From the NCBI GenBank assembly GCA_025174535.1, contig JALBUN010000015.1, positions 308,501 to 372,500 on the forward strand: a stretch of DNA of 64,000 nt, in the 5' to 3' direction. Each line of letters begins with the position of its first letter. The stretch's first letter is position 1. The notes beneath the pieces were generated by a model that saw only the letters and a program-made list of their open reading frames with translations, searched no databases and was not told the origin of the DNA. Made by a program: the position numbers and the translations under genes. Source of the DNA: Cantharellus purpuraceus (lineage: Eukaryota > Basidiomycota > Agaricomycetes > Cantharellales > Hydnaceae). Below, one piece after another: positions 9,901-22,579 of the stretch.

Positions 9901-12900
9901 AGGGAATTGTGCAGCATGGAGTGGCATGAAACCCACAGGTCAATCGCAAGATTGACCAAACAACTCATGCATAATTAACATGAGATGAAGAGCATTAGCA
10001 AAGCTAGTGCTCAGGCAGCTAAGATGGCTGCCAAAGCAGGGCATGCTGCCACTACTATGGGGCAGCAAATTGCAGAGCTAGGAACAATGTTAAAATTGCT
10101 CCAAGAGAACTCTGAGTGATGCAAGTTGTGTTGCTGAAGACCTGATGCTCAACAAGAATCTGAATCTGGAGAGTCTGGATCTCCCTGGGGTGAGAGGATC
10201 TAACTGAATGATCGGTTAAAAAGAGGAAATGAAATTCCCATAATGGAGGGAATCAGAGACCCAGTAATCCCTTTGAGGCAAGGATTACTGATCCAGATTG
10301 AAGAGGAAACTCATCAATCTATGGCAAAGGAGCTCAATCAAGAGATCGAGCTATGGAAACAATGAGAAGTTGAGGCTTCTCATAAACATAGATTAGCCCT
10401 TGAACTGAAGGCTAAACATGCAGAGCAGGAGCTCAGCCAGCTGTTTAGAGAGCAGCAGCCCCAGCAAGAGCTCAATGTGGCTGTTGATTTAAACCAACAG
10501 TTGTGACATGCGCTGAACAGTTATCAGTGCGTATGAGTGGTGGGCCTTTCAGGAGACACCCACCATGAGCAATGAGATACCCAATGGGTACCTCAAGAAG
10601 ACATTCCCCATAACAGGGAACAATCAGTGCCATTGACCCTAGAAGGTCAAGGCATACTGGATCAATTGGACACAATTGATCCTATTGATGGCATTACTCA
10701 CATGGTGTGAGTAGCCATAGTTGATAATAGAGATACAGACCCAGAGAAGTCTGTACTTGCCAAGGTGGGCCAAGCGAATACATTATTGCTTGCCGAAGTG
10801 TCCAGAACACTACCAAGCAGAACCCTCAGAGAAAGTTCTGCAATACACCACTGCTAAATGGTGGGTATCAGCTACAGCCTGGCAGGCTTGCCCAATGCTA
10901 TGCATTCCCAAGAAAAATGGGAAGCTCCACACTGTGTTTGACTTGCATGAACAGAATGATAATGCGGTGAAGGATGTAATGCCCTTCCCTGATCAGGACA
11001 ACATCAGACACAATGTCACCCGCTGTACATATTGATCTAAACTCAATATGTCTGAGGTGTATGAACAAATATGCATCAGACCAACGGATATACCCAAGAC
11101 GGTGTTTGCAACCATCTTGGGGACATTCATCAGTCAAGTCATGCAGCAAGGGGACTGCAATGCCCCCTCGACATTCCAGCAGCTCATGACCACCATCTTC
11201 TGAGAATATATGAAGATTCATCCATGTATATCTGGACGACATATTTGTGTACTCTTGTACTATATGAGAGCACAAACACCACCTAGAGATGGTGTTCACC
11301 AAGCTCAGGAAAGCACATATGTTCCTGAGCAAGGATAAGATTGATCTATACTTAATGAGTATGGATTACCTTGGTCACCTAATAGATGACCAAGGCATGC
11401 ATGGAGACACTGATAAAATGCAGCAAATATGAGAGTGGAGATGACCTAGGTCATACCACAAAGTCCAACATTTTCTTGGACTAGTGCAGTATCTGGTGCA
11501 CTATATGCCAGACATAGCTGCATACATAACCCCTTTATCAGGTTATGCTCATAATAATTGTCCATTCTTATGGACACCACTGCTGGAGAGATGCTTTGAA
11601 AGCATCAAGCTCCTAGCATGTAGGGCTCTAATATTGAAGCTCATCAATGTCAATATCCCCAATACTATTTGGGTTATTACTGACAGCTCCAAGACTGAAG
11701 TTGGAGCCATCTATGGACAAGGAAAAGATTGGCAGACCTGTCAGCCTGCCAGATTTCTATCCAAGAAATTTAGTGCTGCACAACAGCACTATAAGACTCA
11801 TGAGCATGAGACTATAGCCATGCTTGAAGCCCTAATGAGATGGGAAGATAAGCCACTAGGATGAAAGTTTGTCCTAGTAACCGACCACAAGGGTCTCAAA
11901 TACTTCGAGACCCAAAAGAACTGTCAGATTAGGTGGTGGGAGTTCTTATCCCATTTCAATGTTACTACCCTGCATATAGACAGGGTAGAGAACAAAGTAG
12001 TGGATTGTCTATCATGCTATTATGCTGATGACTCCCCAACAGAGAGTCATCCCAAATACATCTACATGAGCACAGATGTATGTCTCGACCCTGAAGGAGA
12101 ACTGCTCCCCTCGGAACAGTTCATCAAGATCAGAACAGCAGCAGTCACCTGAAGGCAACTGCTCAAGAAAAAAGAAAACAGATTGCTAGAAGCTGAAGCA
12201 CTCAATGTTCAAACAGAATCATTGAACGATGATTCTAATCCCTCTAAAAAATAGAGGATGTTGGAATGATGTCATCAGATGATGATGGAACACCATTGTG
12301 ATCCCATGTTGAGCATGGGATCAACCTTGTGTAGATTGTACAAGGTGCATATAGAAAGGATACTGTCCTTTCTAAGGTGCTAGAAGCACCTAAAGAGCAT
12401 GCACGATTTGGTGTGTGTGATGGTCTAATATGGACCAAAAATATATACAAATGTGATGTCATCTGTATACCCTGCTCAGCATTCCTGAAAGGGAGGAGGC
12501 TGGTTGAGATAATAATTGACCATGCGCACCAAGTAGTTGGCCATTTTGGTCAACTAAAGACTGCAAATTACATTTGACAGTCATACTGGTGGCCAGGCAT
12601 GACCACCAATGTCCAATCATTCTGCACTTTGTGTGTGAAGTGCAAAATGAATAAAGACAGTATGAAGAAACCCACAGGGCTTCTTCATAGCTTGCCAGTA
12701 CTGGAGTGGCCCTGGCAATTGATAGGTATGGACTTTATGGGTCCATTACCAAAATCAAATGACTATCACTACCTACTGGTAGTCATAGATTGCTTCATGT
12801 TGCAGGTACATATAATACCTACGAACATGCATGTAACAGTGAAAGGAGTAGCATGGCTATTCCTTAAAGAAGTTGTATGCCTTCACAGTGTACCAGACTT

Positions 12901-13061
12901 GATCATGTCTGATTGAGATTTGAAATTCACATCTATCTTTTGGTGTGAACTACAGCAGATAATGGGAGTGAAACTCCTCATGTCCACAGTGTTCTATCCA
13001 CAAACGGATGGAGTGACGGAATGAGTGAATCATTCCATTGGCCAAATACTTCATACAGTTG
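9900..13061 (+). mobile_element. Dead Ty3/gypsy retrotransposon C (gag remnant and pol), 3' truncated
   Basis: The order is gag remnant (about 9990-10500), reverse transcriptase, RNase H and integrase, as in Ty3/gypsy. The 3' part of the integrase and the 3' LTR are missing, because the sequence switches at about 13061 into LTR A. Most internal stops are TGA at positions where arginine is expected, which points to CGA to TGA decay. Confidence 0.75.
10721..13061 (+). pseudogene. Gypsy C pol: reverse transcriptase, RNase H, integrase (many stops)
   Basis: Reverse transcriptase is recognisable from CIPKKNGKLHTVFDLHEQND (about 10900) through QQGDCNAPSTFQQLM to the catalytic VYLDDIFVYS near 11225. 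RNase H lies at about 11640-12020 (WVITDSSKTEVGAI, then LVTDHKGLKYFETQ). The integrase zinc region is at about 12500-12680 (H..H, then CTLCVKC) and the core starts GMDFMGPLP. It keeps the second aspartate (DLIMSD, followed at once by a stop) and the DGVTE glutamate (also followed by a stop). Stops at about 11202, 11862, 12576, 12914 and 13022 all fall where arginine is usual. The protein cannot be made. Confidence 0.75.
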
Positions 13062-14215
13062 AGAGGGGAATGCACTTAGAGGCTAAAGGAAGTAGGTGGA
13101 TGAATCCAACCGTCCAACCAGTGGCACTCAGAAGCAGGTAACAGCAATGTGTGAAGTAGTCTAGCAACTGCTTCACACGAGTTCAAGTTTCTAATGCTCT
13201 GCAAAGGCAGTACACACTAGTTACTTAAACAAGAGCACTAATGGCAGGACTATTGACAGACAATCTCACCCTGTAGATTTGTAGTCACGTGAGGCAGATA
13301 CTACACTCACACCCAAAGCAGGAATATCACTACTTTGAGTGCGATCAAGTACAGTTACACAACTGTAAAAGATCTTTGAACTGGTAATCAACAGTTACTG
13401 AGATATAGAGGATGACACTGTATGTCACTCTAGTCACACTGGTGTGCAGAAGATGGGTAGGATATGTTGGATATGTTTCTATTTCAAAGGCAGAATGACC
13501 TCCTTATATATTGTCTTTACAGGAGCTGAATAATGCTTCTGGAATATTCTACCTATTAATAGATGGAAACTACTGGAAGGTAGTAGAAGGTGGAAGAAAG
13601 GGGTAGAATATTCCAAGCCAATCACAGATTCTGATCACTGAACTAACACTGATCAGGAGCTGAATAATGGTTCTGGAAAGTTCTATCTAATAATAGAAGG
13701 AAACAGCTAGAATGTTATGGAAAGGGGTAGAATATTCCAAGGCAATCACCTGATCTGATCCCTGAATTAGGCACTGATCAGGCAAAAAGAAAGGTGTCCA
13801 CCCTGTTTTCTGCACTGGTTTGGACAGCCATGGATAGCCACATGTCAGGTGATGATCTGCATGGAAAATAGTGCCCTGAGAGGCTATGGTTGTCAAGTTA
13901 GAGAATATTTATTGATCAGAGACATCTGAGCTTGAATTCAGGCCAAATGCCTGGTCCAAAGGTGGATAGCTGGCTGTGTGAAGGTTTGTGGGCACCTATG
14001 GGTCCACAACTGTAGCACAGCAGAAATAAATGATTCTGGGCCAAGTTCTGCATGGAATATTCCCGAAAAAATATGAAAAATTAGAGAATATTTGAATAAG
14101 TCCATTCCAGGTACAAGCATCAAATATATGCTGATATTTAGGAATGGAAAAGCAAAGTATAGCACATTGGTGCTGCATAAATGGAATTTGATAGGGAAAA
14201 GGTGGTTCCCATACA
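13062..14215 (+). repeat. LTR of family A, copy 2, 5' truncated
   Basis: It lacks about the first 250 bp of LTR A and ends GGTGGTTCCCATACA. It is almost identical, in reverse orientation, to the outer LTR at 24421-27290; a 69-codon frame is the same in both. It joins the dead gypsy C integrase on the left and the gag of the chromovirus on the right, so it replaced the 5' LTR end of the latter, either by insertion plus deletion or by recombination. Confidence 0.75.
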
Positions 14216-15270
14216 CCCGCTCCCAGCATTGACACCATCCCCAAGGTCATTGAAGAACTGATGAACCACATAGAGGCCATCAATGAAGAAGATGACACCC
14301 CGCCCTCTCCAAATCTGGTGCAAGCCATCTCCCTGCTCGCCAGCAGCATCTGTAACCCACAAGCTCCTAAGTCCTGGACCAAGGTCCGAGAACCCGACCC
14401 CTTCGTTCTTGGTGCAATGCCGGTTGAATTTCCACGACCGCTCCAATGCGTTCACATCCGATCAGGTGAAGGTCACCTTTGCCATGTCCTATCTCAAGGG
14501 CACCGCACTGGACTACTTTGAGCCAGCGCTCCGATGACCTGATATGGTCAGAAGACTACTCCAATTTCATCTCCAAACTTTGGTCCAATTTTGGTCCTTA
14601 CAACCCCGAGGCCAATGCTGAGAACGAACTCGATCAACTTCGGATGAAGGAAAATCACAAAATTGCAAAATACATTGGGAGTTTCCAGCAGCTAGCCCTG
14701 AAAGTCCAATGGGGCGACGCCGCACTCCAATGCCAATTTTACGTTGGACTTCCATCCCGCATCAAGGACGAGATATCACACGTTGGTAAGCCAGATACTT
14801 TGGTTACCCTTCGCAAGCTCGCCCAATCCATCGATGCCCATTATTGGGAACGTCAATCTGAGGTCTCCTGTGAAAATTCAGCCAACAACAAATCAGACAA
14901 ATCATTGGACAAGACCCCAAAGTCCAACAAGGGGTCCGATAAGAGGACCACCGCCAACTCAGGCCAGAAGTCAAACACTGGTAACACTGCCGCTTCCGGT
15001 TCCGGTCAGAACAACTCTGGCACCAGCAATAACTCCGGAGCTCACAAGAGTACTCCGGACCTCTCCACCAAGCTAGGGAAGGATGGAAAACTTACCCAGC
15101 AGGAACACCAGCACCGCATGGACAACAACCTCTGTCTGTTCTGTGGAAAGCCTGGCCACCAAGCCAAGGATTGCAACAAGGCAACCTCATCCACAGCAAA
15201 GGCAAAGGGCCATGCCACCAATGCCATGATGGACAAGTTCGACGCAAAGGTGATGGACCCAAAAAAATAG
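14216..15270 (+). pseudogene. Chromovirus gag, frameshifted, with CCHC zinc knuckle
   Basis: Gag continues through three frames. The first is IDTIPKVIEELMNHIEAINE to about 14400, then LNFHDRSNAFTSDQVKVTFA to about 14537, then SEDYSNFISKLWSNFGPYNP onward to 15270. The zinc knuckle CLFCGKPGHQAKDC (CX2CX4HX4C) lies at about 15130-15172. A Ser/Thr/Asn/Lys-rich linker precedes it. The N-terminus is lost at the LTR A junction, and at least two frameshifts destroy the ORF. The knuckle normally binds element RNA during packaging. Confidence 0.75.
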
Positions 15271-17890
15271 TAAGCAGCCCTATAGCCTCCGTACAGGCTG
15301 AGGGCTGCATTGGTACTCCCCGTACGACAAACAAGGTCTGCCTGAACACATCCACTCTTTCCCACTCCGACTCCCTTACCCTCCTCGTCTACTCTGACTC
15401 CCTTACCCTCCTCATCTACTCCGACTCCATTCCCAATACTGCTATTCAAGCATTAATTGACTCCGGTTCTACTCATTGTTTCCTCGATTCCTCTTTTTCC
15501 GATTTACATAAACTCCATACATACACCATAACTCTGATATCGCTCCGATTGTTTGATGGCACTACTAATGCTGTTATTTCACAAGCTATAGATCTGTCTA
15601 TCCGTTTTTCTGTTGGAGAAATCCAGAACCTTACATTCTATGTTACTCTGCTTGACTCCAGCTGTTCTGTGGTTCTCGGACATAACTGGCTCACCCACTA
15701 CAATCCATTGATTGACTGGGCATTGGGCCATATCACATTCCGTTCTCCAGTACAGGCTGTGTCATTCCTGATGTCACCAGCAACTTTAGATGCGAAACTA
15801 TCTTCTGCCTCCACTGACTCTGCTCCGATAGATACTCCATCTACCCCACCATTTATATCAATGGTGGACGCTATGGTCTTCTCCAGACTAAGCAAACTGG
15901 ATGGTTCTCACACATTCCAGGTCCACCTCTCTGATCTGATATTCCTCACTGCTCATTCCACCCGATCAACTCCACCGGACCTATCTATGGTTCCTAAGGA
16001 GTATCATGAGTTTGCCGACATGTTCAGCAAGTCTAAAGCTGACTCCCTAGCAGAACACCGACCATACGATCTCAAGATCGAACTGGATGACAACTCCACC
16101 CCTCCACTTGGCCCTATCTACTCACTATCCCAAAAAGAGCTACTGGCTCTCTGAACATTCATAGACGAGAACTTGGCCACAGGCTTCATCCACCCATCCC
16201 TATCGCCCCATGGAGCTCCAGTCCTATTTGTCCACAAAAAGGACAGATCACTCCGTCTATGCGTTGACTTCCGTGGACTCAACAAGATCACCAAGAAAGA
16301 CCGATACCCGATACCCTGCACTGCAGACCTACTCGAGAGTCCTTGAAAGGCTAAGATCTATTCCAAAATAGATCTCCAACATGCCTACCATCTAGTCCGC
16401 ATCCAAGAAGGCGACGAATGGAAAACGACCTTCCGCACACGATATGGATCTTTCAAGTGGTGCATCATGCCCTTCGGTCTAACCAATGCTCCAGCCGCCT
16501 TCCAGAGGTTCATGAATGATACCTTTGCTGACCTCCTTGATGTGACCGTCCTCGTTTACATAGATGACATTTTGGTATATTTGGACAATGAAGAAGAACA
16601 CCGGACACATGTCTGAGAGGTACTCTGACATCTCCAAAAACATGGCCTCTTCACCCATGCTGACAAATGCAAATTCCACTCCGACTCGGTTGAATACCTA
16701 GGCTATATCCTCTCCCCAGCAGGATTGACAATGTCTGATGACAAAATCAAAGCCATACAGGAATGGCTGGAACCCCAGAAAGTCAAGGACGTACAGTCCT
16801 TCCTAGGGTTCGCCAACTTCTACCACCGCTTCATTCACGGCTACTCCGATATCACCATTCCGCTCACCCAACTCACTAGGAAGGGTATCCAATGGAATTT
16901 CACTGACGAATGTAGACAGAGCTTTGAGACCTTGAAAAAGGCCTTTACTTCCGCTCCAATACTGACTCATTGGGTTCCAGACGTTCCTATCCTATTAGAG
17001 ACCGATGCCTCCGACTATGCACTTGCCGCAATCCTGTCCATCATCTCTCCAGATGATGGACAAGTCCATCCGATCGCTTTTCACTCATGTACATTTATGC
17101 CCCCCAAACTGAACTATGACGTCCATGACAAAGAGCTCCTTGCCATATATGAAGCCTTCCGGATATGGAGACACTACCTTGAAGGCCCCTCCGATCCGGT
17201 GGACGTCATAACTGACCACAAGAACTTGGAATACTTCTCCACAACGAAACTGCTCACCCAGAGACAAGTCCAATGGTCCAAATACCTATCTCAGTTCAAT
17301 CTCATTATCCATTTCCGTCCAGGTCGACTTGGAGCAAAGCCTGACGCTTTAACTAGACGATGGGATGTCTACCCTAAAGAGAGGAATAGTGACTATGCCA
17401 CTGTAAACCCACACAACTTTCGTCCTGTGTTTACTAACGAGCAGCTGGCATCATCCCTACGAGCATCCACCCTCATGACTCCCACCCTCCAAGCTGTCAC
17501 CATTATGGACATCGACCAACTCCACTCCAACATCCGCTCATCACTCTGATCTGATCCTATTGCAGTTAAACACTTAAACAACCCTTCCAATCCGAAATGG
17601 TCACTTGACCCCGAAGGACACCTCCGACACAACAACCGGATATACGTCCCTGATGCCAACAGTCTCTCACTCTGAGTTTTGCAGTATTATCATGATCACC
17701 TGATCTCAGGCCATTTCAGGCAAAATCGCACACAAGGATTAATCCGACAAGACTATGTATGGCCAAAAATGCAAGAATACATTCAACACTACTGTAACTC
17801 CTGTACCACATGTATGTGCTCAAAATTGCAAAGGCACAAACCCTATGGAATGCTGACGAGCCAGGACGCATCGAGGATGCATATCAAACC
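15171..17890 (+). pseudogene. Chromovirus pol part 1: protease, reverse transcriptase, RNase H, integrase zinc domain
   Basis: The aspartic protease motif ALIDSGSTHCFLDSS is at about 15447. Reverse transcriptase includes [36 protein letters not shown] and the catalytic YIDDILVY (about 16558). RNase H includes LETDASDYALAAIL (about 17000) and VITDHKNLEYFSTTK. The integrase zinc domain (H..H, then CNSCTTC) spans about 17690-17815. In-frame TGA stops at about 16152, 16345, 16615, 17547 and 17673 all replace expected arginine codons. The frame breaks at the insertion at 17855. Confidence 0.85.
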
Positions 17891-20701
17891 ACTCTGACAG
17901 TCCAACTCTGCCAGCATCTTTTCGTATCAACTTTTAAATAGTGCCGCAACTCCCTCTCCACCTCAGTCTCTAATTCTAGCCATTGATTGTCACTCGTGTT
18001 TCATCGCCATCGATCATTATCAGCCTTCTATTCACACCGATCCTTTCATCATCATTTGCATGGCTTCCCATTCTATTCCCCTCTCCAACATCGCTTCTAA
18101 TAATACGTCACACTGGTCTCTGGACACAGAGGACTATCAAAAATATGCTGAGCTCCACGGGCATGTTAAGCCACCTCCACGTATCAAAATACTTCCAAAA
18201 CTCTTTCAACGTCCAAGATCCCCACCATGTCTCTCTTATGCCATTGGCGATCCCATATTCTTTCACAATTCCGTTGAACCATATACATTCCTTGACATTT
18301 CGCCTCTATATCGTAACACGGATAGAAGAGTCGAACATGAGGTAGAATTTCAGTTGCCATTGCCGACCTATCCTCCCACTTCAATCTGACTCAGGTTACA
18401 TCGTGTCAGGCAAAGGGACCGAATACTCTTGGAACGGGATACCATATGGAGACGGATCACTAAGACAATAAGGAGTATTTGTTGTGGATGCTGACTGAAG
18501 TCCTCATGTGACTCAGGGTCAATTTACCTTCGGAGCCGTAGGGAAGATGGTATTGGTGGACGTTTCTATTGTTCTTTTATATGACTCACCCCTGTTTCAT
18601 CTTTTTAATTCATTCATACATGACTTACTCATCCTTGTTCTATTTTTGGTTCTTTTATTACTCATCACCCCCTATTCTTACAAAGATTACCCCTATCTGT
18701 CGTTTCAATTCTCCATGATTTCCCCATTAGTAGTTCAACTTCACACGCTTCATCAGCTGGCTTGATCAGCATTTCTTGCATCATATCGCATCATTTGCTC
18801 CTCATATTGTGTTGTTGTGCCCTGGGGATTTGTATATAAAAGGGTGCTAGTTTTCGCCTTTGGAATCAATCAACAAGTTTTCAGCCAACGCTCTAAAGTC
18901 AAAGTCCACACTCTAAGTCTACGCTCTACACTCTACATCACAATCCATCATCTCTACACTGAGGTAAAACACCTTGGTTCAATGATCAGATTTCCCTCCG
19001 CCACCGAGAGGTTGCTTCTCCTGAAACCAGCTTTCACGTACCTCCCAACCGGTGTCAGTTCGCTTAAGGAATAGATCCTATAAGCCTGCATGCAACGGTC
19101 CTAGCAAACAGACGGTGTGTAACGCAGTTGTTCAGCACTCCAAAGATCAATCAGGGCAAGGGGTAAGTAACAGGGAAGTGGGATAGTGCTCTGTGGTTGG
19201 ATGGGGATGGGAGCTAAAGGTCGGTCCCAATGGCTGATCATGCTCTGTGACTGGATGACAATGTGGAGCCCGGTTGGGAGGTACGTGAAAGCTGGTTTCA
19301 GGAGAAGCAACCTCTCGGTGACAGAGGGAAATCTGATCATTGAACCAAGGTGTTTTACCTCAGTGTAGAGATGATGGATTGTGATGTAGAGTGTAGAGCG
19401 TAGACTTAGAGTGTGGACTTTGACTTTAGAGCGTTGGCTGAAAACTTGTTGATTGATTCCAAAGGCGAAAACTAGCACCCTTTTATATACAAATCCCCAG
19501 GGCACAACAACACAATATGAGGAGCAAATGATGCGATATGATGCAAGAAATGCTGATCAAGCCAGCTGATGAAGCGTGTGAAGTTGAACTACTAATGGGG
19601 AAATCATGGAGAATTGAAACGACAGATAGGGGTAATCTTTGTAAGAATAGGGGGTGATGAGTAATAAAAGAACCAAAAATAGAACAAGGATGAGTAAGTC
19701 ATGTATGAATGAATTAAAAAGATGAAACAGGGGTGAGTCATATAAAAGAACAATAGAAACGTCCACCAATACCATCTTCCCTACGGCTCCGAAGGTAAAT
19801 TGACCCTGAGTCACATGAGGACTTCAGTCAGCATCCACAACAAATACTCCTTATTGTCTTAGTGATCCGTCTCCATATGGTATCCCGTTCCAAGAGTATT
19901 CGGTCCCTTTGCCTGACACGATGTAACCTGAGTCAGATTGAAGTGGGAGGATAGGTCGGCAATGGCAACTGAAATTCTACCTCATGTTCGACTCTTCTAT
20001 CCGTGTTACGATATAGAGGCGAAATGTCAAGGAATGTATATGGTTCAACGGAATTGTGAAAGAATATGGGATCGCCAATGGCATAAGAGAGACATGGTGG
20101 GGATCTTGGACGTTGAAAGAGTTTTGGAAGTATTTTGATACGTGGAGGTGGCTTAACATGCCCGTGGAGCTCAGCATATTTTTGATAGTCCTCTGTGTCC
20201 AGAGACCAGTGTGACGTATTATTAGAAGCGATGTTGGAGAGGGGAATAGAATAGGAAGCCATGCAAATGATGATGAAAGGATCGGTGTGAATAGAAGGCT
20301 GATAATGATCGATGGCGATGAAACACGAGTGACAATCAATGGCTAGAATTAGAGACTGAGGTGGAGAGGGAGTTGCGGCACTATTTAAAAGTTGATACGA
20401 AAAGATGCTGGCAGAGTTGGACTGTCAGAGTGGTTTGATATGCATCCTTGATGCGCCCTGGCTTGTCACTGAGCTCCACATTGTCATCCAGTCACAGAGC
20501 ACGATCAGCCATCGGGACCAACCTTTAGCTCCCATCCCCATCCAACCACAGAGCACTATCCCACTTCCCTGTTACTAAGTGCTACCTCTACCCCTCGACC
20601 TGATTGATCTTTGGAGTGCTGAACAACTGCGTTACACACCGTCTGTTTGCTAGGACCGTTGCACGCAGGCTTATAGAATCTATTCCTTAAGCGAACCGAC
20701 A
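17855..20701. repeat. 2.85-kb rearranged inverted repeat (order X-Y-X'-Y') inside integrase
   Basis: Four blocks are present: X 17855-19052, Y 19053-19269, X' 19270-20468 (reverse complement of X) and Y' 20473-20701 (reverse complement of Y). Arms are nearly identical with only scattered substitutions. Near-matching 5-mers ATGCT (17850-17854) and ACGCT (20702-20706) flank the whole, and the integrase frame resumes correctly after it. X carries a TATA box (TATATAAAAGG, about 18832) followed by a CT-rich leader, which resembles an LTR promoter. The material therefore probably derives from an LTR of a third family. Mirror-image open frames in X and X' (109 and 120 codons) match nothing I know and are probably not genes. 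Confidence 0.8.
18832..18842 (+). promoter_or_regulatory. TATA box within LTR-like block X
   Basis: TATATAAAAGG is followed by an AT-poor leader with repeated CTACACTCT motifs and a possible splice donor (GAGGTAAAAC, about 18961). A mirrored copy is present in X' (about 19482-19492). It is consistent with an LTR U3/R boundary; activity is unknown. Confidence 0.5.
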
Positions 20702-20706
20702 ACGCT

Positions 20707-22437
20707 TAAGCAACTTCCGGTCCTGGAGCAACCATGGAACTCCATCTCCATGGATTTCATAGAGAAGCTCCCCCCATCACTCAGATACGACACCATACTC
20801 GTGATTGTCAACAGATTCACTAAACAATCACTATTTATTCCGATGCATGACACCATCACCTCTGCCTCACTAGCTAAATTGTTCATTCTCCATGTATTCT
20901 CTAAACACGGAGTCCCATTGCATGTCACATCCAATTGGGGCTTGGAGTTCATGTCCTCCTTCTTCCGCACATTGAAAGGCTCTTGACATGAAGCTTCACT
21001 TCACCTCCAGATACCATCCTGAAGGAGACGGACAAACGGAACAAATGAATCAGTCCCTGGAACAATATCTCCGAATCTATTGTAACTATCAACAGGACAA
21101 CTGGGCTGATCTACTTCTGATTGCAGAGTTTGCCTACAACAATGCTCCAAACGCGACTACTGGCATCTCTCCATTCTTTGCTAATAAAGGCTATCATCCG
21201 AACATCTCCATCCACCCTGAGAAAGAACTTGCCTCCACCAAAGCCTGCCAATTCGTAACCGACTTTGATCAACTACACCAACATCTCTGAGAAACCATCT
21301 CCGATGCCCAGAAACAATATCAAGTCTCCGCAGACCGATGCCGCATTCCAGCTCCAGACCTGCAAATTGGAGACAAAGTATTTGTTAAGGCTGAACATTT
21401 CCAGACCACCCATCCATCAAAGAAACTCTCCGAGAAATACTTAGGTCCTTAGACACTTGTTCAGAAATACATCAAATATGTATATACAACCCATTTCCTC
21501 AAATTTTATATAATATACTTATATTAAAACATATTTTGATATTTCATACATGATTCTCAAATTTATATAATTTACTTAGATTTAAAACATATTTTGATAT
21601 TTTGACATGATTCTCAAAAATAATTCTTTTTTTTTAATTTACCAGTGGCAACTGCTTCAAGGGAATATTCTACTCCCACTACACTTAATTTCTTTCATTC
21701 ATTCTTTCTTGTACTATACTGGTAAAATAATCTAATGTACCTTGAATCCTCACCTGGCATTTGTATATCTAAATATTCTCTATTATACCAATAATATTAA
21801 TATACATTACTGTTATATTCATATAAACAATTATGTTCATCCATAACAAACATCTTATCTTTTAAAGTTTATTAAAATATGAAATATATATTTATATTTA
21901 TAAAAATTTAAGATATCCAAAAAAACTCAGATATCTGAAATCTTTAAAGATATCCAGATTGTAACTCCCTATTTTGAGATCATTATTAAAATTCTGATGT
22001 ACATCTTGTATACATCAGAATATTGTATAACAGCATCCTTCCGAACAAGCGTCTTATGAGGTCATTGCTCACGCTGGCAGCAGGTCCTTCACCCTCCGCC
22101 TCCCTGACCACTTCTGAGCAGTTCATCCGGTCTTCCATATATCAATGCTCAAACCTGCAACTACGAACGAGATCTCCAGTCACACGCAACCCCCACCTCC
22201 CCCGATCATCATCAAAGGAGACAATGAATATGAGATATCTGAGATCCTGGACTCGAAGATCAACCATCAATACAAGTGCAAGCTCCAGTACTTAGTCAAA
22301 TGGACTGGATACGAAGGCACCAACGAAGAGTCCTCATGGATCTCCACATCCGAACTCGATCACACATCTGAATCCATCTCCGACTTTCACTCTGCTTATC
22401 CAGACAAACCTGGCCCTCTTATGAATCTTCAAGTTTG
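20707..22437 (+). pseudogene. Chromovirus pol part 2: integrase core and chromodomain
   Basis: After the insertion the integrase resumes with the catalytic-core start SISMDFIEKLPPS (first Asp). The second catalytic position reads VTSNWGLEF, where the usual Asp is Asn and the following Arg is Trp. The glutamate is present in DGQTEQMNQSLEQYL. A MITE splits the frame between KLSEKYLGP (21450) and YEVIAHAG (22056). The C-terminal chromodomain (about 22226-22425) reads YEISEILDSKINHQYKCKLQ then YLVKWTGYEGTNEESSWI. Chromodomains steer chromovirus insertion to heterochromatin. Stops at about 21290 and 22107 again replace arginine. Confidence 0.85.
21452..22053. mobile_element. 602-bp MITE with TTA target duplication
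   Basis: AT-rich, non-coding element with 14-bp imperfect terminal inverted repeats, GACACTTGTTCAGA at the left and TTCCGAACAAGCGTC at the right (reverse complement GACGCTTGTTCGGAA). It is flanked by TTA on both sides (21449-21451 and 22054-22056). Removing it and one TTA restores the integrase frame at Gly-Pro-Tyr-Glu, which confirms the boundaries. A 3-bp TTA duplication suggests the PIF/Harbinger superfamily; a TA-duplicating Tc1/mariner type is the alternative. Confidence 0.85.
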
Positions 22438-22579
22438 ATTACTAATGCTAATTCTATTATTGCGCATCATCATTTTATTACAAGTCACAAGGAAAATTAC
22501 CAGCCTGCCCAAAAAACCCCAAAGGAATATCACTCCGCCTCATTTTTCTCCACTCTGAAATTTATTTTCATTTTCATTT

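Noticed and set aside
17983..18389. Open frames of 109 and 120 codons in block X, mirrored at 19933-20339
   Set aside because: They lie in an LTR-like block, overlap each other in different frames, match no known domain, and are kept only because the inverted copies are recent.
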